A stretch of DNA of 64,000 nt from Megalonaias nervosa. Its lineage: Eukaryota > Mollusca > Bivalvia > Unionida > Unionidae. Location: assembly GCA_016617855.1 (NCBI GenBank), contig JAECUM010000796.1, positions 96,536 through 160,535 on the forward strand. The letters run 5' to 3'. Positions 36,301-45,300 of the stretch are shown here, piece by piece. The position numbers and the translations under genes were made by a program. Every line of letters begins with the position of its first letter. The first letter of the stretch is position 1. The notes beneath the pieces were generated by a model that ran no database searches, was not told the DNA's origin, and saw nothing but the letters and a program-made list of their open reading frames with translations.

Positions 36301-39300
36301 TAATTTTATTTTTATCATTTCTTAATAAATGTGAAAATTTGCAAAATTTGTCAAACTCAAACTCAATGTTCTTTTCTTTAAACTTGTCACATGCATGATG
36401 GTGAAGCAAATAAACTGACATCATCAACACAATTTATTTATTAACTATATATATATATATATATTTACAAGTATTGGAAAAAAAGTGACTAATGATACTG
36501 GAAATAATAGCCTTTCCACTGAGGCAGCAGTTATAAAGAAATCTGATGACTATCAGGTCACCCTTACTGGAACCAAAATATCAGGCCAGGCTGTGAAAGA
36601 AGCCAGGTTACAAAAAGGTCAGTTTTTTGGGATATATATGGTAGTAATTCAAAAATAAAGGGTAGATTTATATCTGTCACAAACTACCATTAACAGTTCA
36701 AATGAAAATACACCCATACCCATTATCAGGATACCTGCCTGCAAACATATTGCACTCCACAAGAAAACCACCTCTGATAGATGTACACCTATAAAAAAAA
36801 ACTACTAGCTCTGCTGGAACATTTTCACTTCCTGGACTTCGAAGATCAATTATAAAAAATGAGCTAATAACTTTTTACATTTTTTTAATGTATTTTGTAA
36901 TTCATTCATTGCACTTTCAGAAGCTGGTATTGCCTGGTCTGGCAAAATTTGTTTTCCCTATTTTAATAACTGCTAAAGATAGTGCACTTTAGACTAATTC
37001 CACAAGTACAATATCTAAGAAATTTCTGCCAAAGTACATGAAAGTAACATAGAGGTATGCCAACATTCTCTCCATTGTGCATGTTGCATATGCAAGCAAC
37101 TTCACCTTACACCTGTCACTCTCTCAGGAAAACCTAATATCTGTAGAATGCTCCCATAAAGAATACAGATATTATAAATGTATGATTTAATTTTGTTTGT
37201 ATAGCTCAAACATTGAAGCTGCAAGCATCAAAACAGTCCTTTTGAATGATCCTCATATTTTCCCCACAGAACAGTATTCATTAGTAGTTAAGTTTTACAC
37301 AAGCCCATCCACCCTCCCCCAATGAAAAGTGAGCTATTATAAAAATGAACATTGCATTTTCTCAATACAGCAACTAATGTTATGATGAAAGACAGGAAAA
37401 TAAAACTTGGCACAATTATTTTGGAGATGCCACTAATAAATTTCACAGTGTGAACAGGGATGGAACAGACCATGTTCATAGAGGTCAATGGTCAAAGGGT
37501 AAAATATTTGCTTACTCTTCTAACACTATCATATGTAAGAAACTTGGGCATAATTTGTTCTTTTAATTTCGTTACAAATGAATGAAAAGAAACATTTTCA
37601 CTACATTTTTCTTTCACTTAATGCAACAGCTGACTTCACTCCTGTGTTCAAAGACTTCTAATTTTCCCATAAGTAATGCAACTGCACACACAACATTGCC
37701 ACAAGGCATATTTTGTAAGCAAGAACAAAATAAGCATAATTTAGCTTATTTTCCTGCATAACATCAATGTTAATGTACCATTTGTTGAGAATATCACACA
37801 TAAAGATAATGATATGAAAATAAGAAAAAGAATTCAAATGTTTTTATATTTAAGGTGGCACTCCAGTTTCATATTTTATATAAGGTTAGATTTTTAAGGA
37901 AAAAGAATTTCCCAGGATTTCCTCACTAGTTATCCTGGCTATTTAAAGAAGACTTGAATATCTTAAGTATGTTATGTATACTTAATTTATATTGTGTACC
38001 TAACTTTTGTCCCATCCATGACTGAGGGTCTAAAAATGGAGTTTTTGCCTATATGATTTCTGTCATGATTCTAAAAAGTAAACAAGATATTCACCTGAAT
38101 TTAAGTTCAAGATCTGACCTTATTACAAGTTTGTGAATTTTTCCATTAGAATGATTGGACTTTCCAGAACACTAATGTGACAAAGGTCAAGTGAAATATG
38201 AATATAAAAGATTTGGTAAACAATTATTTACTTTAAAGGTAATCAGTACTGGCTTAGCTTCAATGAGCTAAAATGCACTGCTTAGGTATATTTACAATTT
38301 AGTTACTTTCTGGGGAGAAAATAAATGGTTATTTGTATTATTTCTCATCTTCATCATAGGATTTGATACAAAATTCATAACTATACAATGATTGATAATT
38401 CATTGACTTAGTGTGGTATTTTCAAACATAATCGGTGCAAGTACTAGCATGGATATGTCAAACAAAATTACGATGCATTGTCTGGGTATATTTTAGCTTA
38501 GACACTAAGTTATGTATTAGAGCCATCATGTTGGTCCAACTGAATATAAATACTGGGCCTGAATTTCCATACACCATCTTGTATTTTAATACAAACAAAT
38601 ATAGTCAGACAAAATATCAACATGAGTTGTGTAACAAACATTTACATTTAGAGATAAAAGTAGAGAGAATGCTGGCATATCTCTATGCTACTTTGATGTA
38701 GTGTGGCCGACATTTGTTTGGATATTGTACATGATCTAAGCACACTTCTAACTAAAATGACTGCTCCCTTGTACTAAAAAAATCAGCCTGAATTATTCTA
38801 ATGTACACTATCTTTAGCAGCTCTTAAAACAGGGAAAATTTTGCCAGACTAGACAATATCAGCTTCTGAAAGTGCAATGAATGAATTACCAAATATATAA
38901 AATGTAAAAAAGTTGTCAGCTTTTTTTTTACAATTTACCGTTGAATTTCAGGAAATGAAAATGACCAAGTGGAGCTAACAGTTTTTTGAAAGGTGCACAT
39001 CTGGAGTAAGGCCAAGCTCTATACTCTATAACCCACATTACACCCATCAATCATACACCAAAATAACGGGAATTACAGGTTCTTTGAACAATACCTAAGA
39101 TGTACAAGGTCTTTTTTGAACAGCCAGTATATCCAGCAATGAAACCCAGTGTAATTCTTTTTCATTAAAATTCTAACCCTATGCAAAATGTGACACTGCA
39201 GAGTGTTACCAATGTCTTGAGGCAGATGATGATTGGTACTCATAAATGGTGGAATGTTGTTTCACAACATAAAAGAAGCAAAATCATCAATATTTTAAAA

Positions 39301-42300
39301 TTTGAGGTATCACATGGATGTTATATGTTAGAATATAATATTGAATGAAAATAAATCAACACAGACTCTTTCTTGCATCTTAGTCAGGTCTATTTTTCAT
39401 ATCACCAGCATACTTCTACATGCAATGAAAATAACTATATGACATTTACTTCCACAGCAAAGTCTGAGGTTTATGATGGATTGCCCCTGAAATATAGTTA
39501 AGCCTCATAGAAGTCAAAAGTTTCTCCAAGTCTTATGTTTAATGAAATTTTACATCAGGTGCTTTACTCTAGTGCTAGCCAGTATTCTGCAGTCACTACA
39601 CTCATTGCTGATGGGTTCAATGCTGACAAAGTGTTCTGAGCAGCAACCTGAATTGAAAGTCAGCATCTAATGACATGAAAATGAGTATTACTTCACATGT
39701 TTCTATCATGTTATAATTTTGAAATTTCCACTTTTCTGTTGCCATCTCTTTATCCTGAGCGAGTTTGCGATAAAAATTTAGACTCCTTACAATGTAGCTT
39801 ATCACTGCTGTAGCAAGCCATGCCGCTGACACTTGATGAAGAGAGGTAGAGATCTAATGATAATCCAGATAACCATTCACAGTTCAAGTATTTGTCCTGA
39901 GGTTACAAAAATTGGTAAGCAGTAAACAGACACCCTCCACATACACCCCCCTTTGCCTTGTAACACCAAGCAAATCTAGTAACCTGAAGAAATTTATGTA
40001 CAAACTGAATAATATGAATAAAGTGTCCCAGCTTTTTCTTTAAAACAAGCCTTAAACATGAACTGAAACATTATAATAACTGTCTTGGATGAAGTCAAAT
40101 GTTATACATATATCATTTTCTGCAATGATACAGAATAATGTCAAGATCATCACTCATACTTTATGCAAATAAGTACACACATATACACATTTGCAAAAAC
40201 AGGAACATTTTTTCTTTTGACAGTTCAGGCATCTTACTATTTGGCATTTATGTCATTTTAACGTAAGCAATACACAGGTAGTACACTTCACATTTTAGTG
40301 ATCCTCATAATTGGCCTAATTGGAACTGGTTACTGCATGAAATGATAGAGAATATGGCAAATTAATTAAAGGTGGAACATACACCTAACTTCTGGCAAAA
40401 TCAAGCAAGAAATATCTCTGTGTCAGCAAGTGTAGCAGGTACATTTCATTTGATTTTAGAGACTGGAATCTTTGATTATGCTGTAATTCTTGCCAGTTTA
40501 TACTCTATGTACAAGATCTATTTTCAACTGCAATTAACTTGTTATGGTTCTATGAATGTATTACAGATAACCAGTTAAGGAATTTACCGTCTCAGCCCTG
40601 CAGGGAGGGAAGCCTCTAGAGACAATTTCAACTGGACAGTAGCATTCTTTTATAATTTGGACAATGTTCAGTTACATCTGAGTGCATGTGGTACAACTGG
40701 TTATTATTTATGGTACCTTAAAATATGAAATTGTAGGCATAAAGTAGTGCAACCAGTCTAACTAAACTATCAATCTGTGTCAGTCAAATGCTATAACCTA
40801 TATTCAATATCATAATCCCACACCCACTTTCCTTACATAAAGAATATTGGCTAACCATTACTAAACGAAGGACAGCTCCCTTTCCCCAGATCATACCATA
40901 ACTAAATGGTGATGAAACAGCAGGAATATGACTCAGTTATCCAGATTGGTCACAGTGCTGACCCATTTACTCAGATTTGTCATAGCCTCCCAGAAACTTG
41001 ACCTGATATTGTATTGATATGTTTTTCAAATTCTCACACCCAACTTCTGGCTAAATAGAAACCTGATACTGGTAACTGCTGATTGTGTTTATCCTGTCCA
41101 TTCAAACTTGTATATTTTAACTTTTCTCACACTAAAAATCCATATGGATTGAACATTAAATACTAGATGAACCATACAAGTTTAAATGGACATGTAACAA
41201 ATTATGACATTGTACCATATGGAATTAACATTAATATCTGAGTGGGGTATCAATAATCTGTTTGTACCACTGTTACCATATAGTTTAGTTTGTAACTAAA
41301 TAGTCAAACTTAAGCATAAATATTCTAAGCATAATATAATATTAGTTCTCCTCTCTTAGGCAATTTGATCTTAAAAGACTAACTCGCTTTCATTCTGATC
41401 CAATATTTTCAATGCTCATACAAAAATAACAGAATTTTTAAAGTCACTTTTATTTTTCTCTTATAAATACAATGTTCCCTTTACAGGCAGTTTTCTTCTG
41501 AACAGAGTGAAGCATTTAAAGGAACCATACCATGACTAGGCAGCTATTTTGACAACTGGTTTAAAATTATGTTACAAATGGATTCTATCGTTTCATACCT
41601 ATGTAATTTTCATCTTCAACAGGGTAGGACGTGCAGAAGTAGGCATCATTCTGAAATAAGGAAGAAATGAAATATAGTATGTCACATGACAAGTTTTCAA
41701 GTTCTGACTACTTGGATTTATTTTAGAATAATATTCATTTCCCACTGCCTCCAAAATACTCCATCTGGCAATGGTTATTAAACCTCTTCCAGCATGATGA
41801 ATCTACATAGTTACAACCATGGCACAGATACAGTTTTTGACACAATGTCATGGTTTGAAATGCAGACTTTGAAAAATTTACTGAAGAACACCAAAAGTGT
41901 AAAGACCAAACACTGTGATGTACTAAATATAATACCCTCTTTTTCTAAATTGGGAACTGTTGTCCTATAGGGTTTTCTGGTAGGGAAAGAAAGTGATAAT
42001 GTATCGATTTTAACCATAACAAGAAGGCCAGGGTGTGCATGTAGAACCCAGAACCATAGAATTTCTCTAAAATGTGTGACTTTGATCTCATGGTCAAAAG
42101 GTTGAGAATGCATGTTTAGCGTCAAAATGATTTATTCAATGTATGAACAAAATCTATCAAGGAGTTTATGAATTGTGAGGAAACAGAATATAACCAAAAC
42201 CTTAATGCAACTTTTTCTACAACTTTTACCTTGACCCCAAGGTCAAAAGTGCAAAAGCTGATGTAACTGAATTATTTATTAATTCAAATCTTCTGTTACC

Positions 42301-45300
42301 ATTTGTCTATGGGATTTTCGTATGGTGTTCAAATGTTCATGGTCTTTATACTTGGATGCTTGAATGTTCCAATTCCTGTAAATTGAAACATTTTTTCAAC
42401 TAAATATATTACAGACTGTAGCTCTATCTAATTCATTTATAAAGAATTCAACATATTATTTGTGTGGTGTTAAATGATTGTCAAGGTCAAGTTTCATCAG
42501 GTCACAAAACCATGAAAAAATGACTGACATGTTACTTCCAGTCTTCTAGTTCATCTGCAATAAATGAGTCAGAATAGGATCAAGCAAACGTATATTTTCA
42601 GAATTTCTTTCATAAAATGGATTAATTGACAGTGTTCTGAGCAGCCTGGGTTACAATGTCCAATTAATCCATGTATTTTGTCATCATGTGATAGTCACAT
42701 GAGAAATCTACAATCACTCAAGACAAATGACCAAAACAACAATTTTGAATGAATGAAGTCAAATCTGATATGTTCCTAAATATTGATGGGACAGCTGGTT
42801 ATCCACAGATGAAGCCAGTAATTCAAAATGGTGACAGCAGGTAAGATTGTGCTATTCTACATTATATACAAGTTGTTAAACACAGGATTTGATCTAGAAA
42901 TATGTTGTACAGATTGTTGAATGGTCCCTAATCACAACCCAGGAACCACAAGAAATACTGGAAAATGTTAAAAATGATAGATACATGTACAGTCATATAC
43001 TGTGTGGATTGTTGTTATGGCTTTAATGCCATTTTTCAGCACACGATAGGCTATTGTTTAATTGTTGAGATCAGATCCCCACACAACCCATCAATGCCAA
43101 TACAGGTTTGGGGGGGTTGGGTTAAATTTACAACATTAATATCTTCGGTCATAAGCTAATGCAACAACTTACCCAAAGCCACTGAAATGTAAAATGAAGG
43201 TTAGTGACCTTGTGTTGTATGGGCATGGTACTAATAGAGATGCATACATTCATCAAGTTTGCAGATAATAGCCACATCCGAGCTTGAGAGAAAAACTATT
43301 TTAAAAAACCCACAAAAAAACATGACAGTGAGCATGAAATATGGATTAGTGATCAACTTTTGTAATGAGGCTGTAGTAATTATCAAAACGTATCTCCTCA
43401 TCAAGTTTCATGATTCAAGGTGTAACATTATGTGTACAAGGTTGTATGTATAATATAGTGTGCAAAATACCTGAGTTAAACACAAAACTTCACCAGCAAT
43501 GTACAAACAACATATCTACAAATTTAATTCCCTCCCTAGGGTGTGTGTGCTATGAAAATCCACTCCAAACTGTTGCCTAGAATCTATGAAGAAAGAATGT
43601 TTAAGACACAGCGAGGCTGCTTATCCGTGTATGCCTGTTTAAGTGAGGATACCGATGCCAACACTGGGTGTAATACAACAGTTCTCCTCTATTACTGTAT
43701 GTAGAGGTGAGCAAAATGAAGTGCATGTATTGTACTTTATAATAATGATGGTCAGTCAAATGAACAAACCATATCTGGCAGCGAAATATTTTCTATCATA
43801 AAATGAGGGATGAAGGAATGAGCTGACGAGCAAAGAGGTGATGACCAAATGAAACTGAACACATTATCCTTCAACCTGTAATCACACAGTATGTACTTGC
43901 TCAGCATATTAGGCATCTATCAAACATCAGAAGCCACAAGATGACCAACTTGGAAATTTCAGTGGTCCTTTCCAATTTTTGTTTTCAAGCCCCATTAATC
44001 TGGTCTGCAAACAGCAGAAATCTATTGAGCAGAAAATTCCCGAAGATGACAAGTGAAGGTATTAGTTAAAGCAAATTAAAGAGTGATTATAGAGGCAAAA
44101 TGTTATTTTAATAGAACACCTAGGTACACTTGTCTGACAGATCAGTCATCAGTCATCATCTGGTTCAAGGTTAAGCCAGCCATTAAATTCTAATCAATCT
44201 TTGTACATATCACCTGGCATTAAAATCTGCAGATAAAGGGACCTGAGTGTCAATTTCTTCTTCATACAGTTCACAGTATAGAGTCCTGAATGACTGACAG
44301 ACAGTAATTTTACTACTAAAATAATTTCCCATATCTGTCTCCATGTACACTACTTTTACAGGTAGATACTGTACTATTAACTGACTCAGGTTTACAGCAA
44401 GCCAAACTAGTCATATGTAATGATGGCAACTTAATGTAGGAGCTGGCAATCTCAGTGAAAAAAAGGGATTATGCTGTAAATTAAACTGCATCTGCCAAGT
44501 GTTTTTAGCATAAATATATGGTAAATACTTGTAATTAGAAAATTTAAATGTCATTTTCAAGTTACTGCATGATTTTAATAGTCACCAGAACGAAACAAAA
44601 ACTGAAAAATTTCACACCAATTCTGAATTTGTAGTTTCAAATTTAACTATTTAACTCACAACTTGAAAGGCTGTGTGTTCACACTTGCAACCACGAAAAT
44701 CTCCAATGGGAATTGACTGACATAGGCAGTACTTTTTGTGCTCAGAAAGCCTTCCCTTGGTAAATAAAAGATTTTTAAATATGTTTTTACTGAATCCCCA
44801 AATTTCAAATAACTTGTTGGAGGTAACAATGATTCATTAATTATCATACAAAACAAAAGGTACAAAATAAATTGTTATTAGGACTTACATGCCAATCTGT
44901 GCCATGATCCAATTTCAACATTCAGTAGCATAACTTATAATAACCTAATGCAGTCATTAGAGATGTGTGAGTTAATTCAATTACACAACAAAAACCTTAC
45001 TTGACTCGCCTCAGGGCATATGACCATATGACTAAAAAAGGCAAATGATTACTTTATTACAGTTAAATGTACCTTTTGTTTTAGTCTGAAGGTGACTCTG
45101 TTGAAAAGACCATGGGAAAATCCACTGATGTGTTGTTAACAAGAAGTATTAATTTACCATGTTCAAAATAAAGGTTGGTTGGTTAGTTTAAACAACACTT
45201 TTAATATTTGGCTTCATCATGCCAAGGAAATGGGAGCTAAGTGCCCTTCCTAAGGACACAACAAATCAGACAACCATGCTGACCTGGGCAGGTACTGAAC

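Larger units (their letters stand above)
35938..41598 (-). other. PAM intron 2
   Basis: 5.7 kb. Holds an ATT microsatellite near 36117, an (AT)n near 36450 and two inverted copies of repeat family X. The rest is AT-rich and shows nothing recognisable. Confidence 0.75.
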
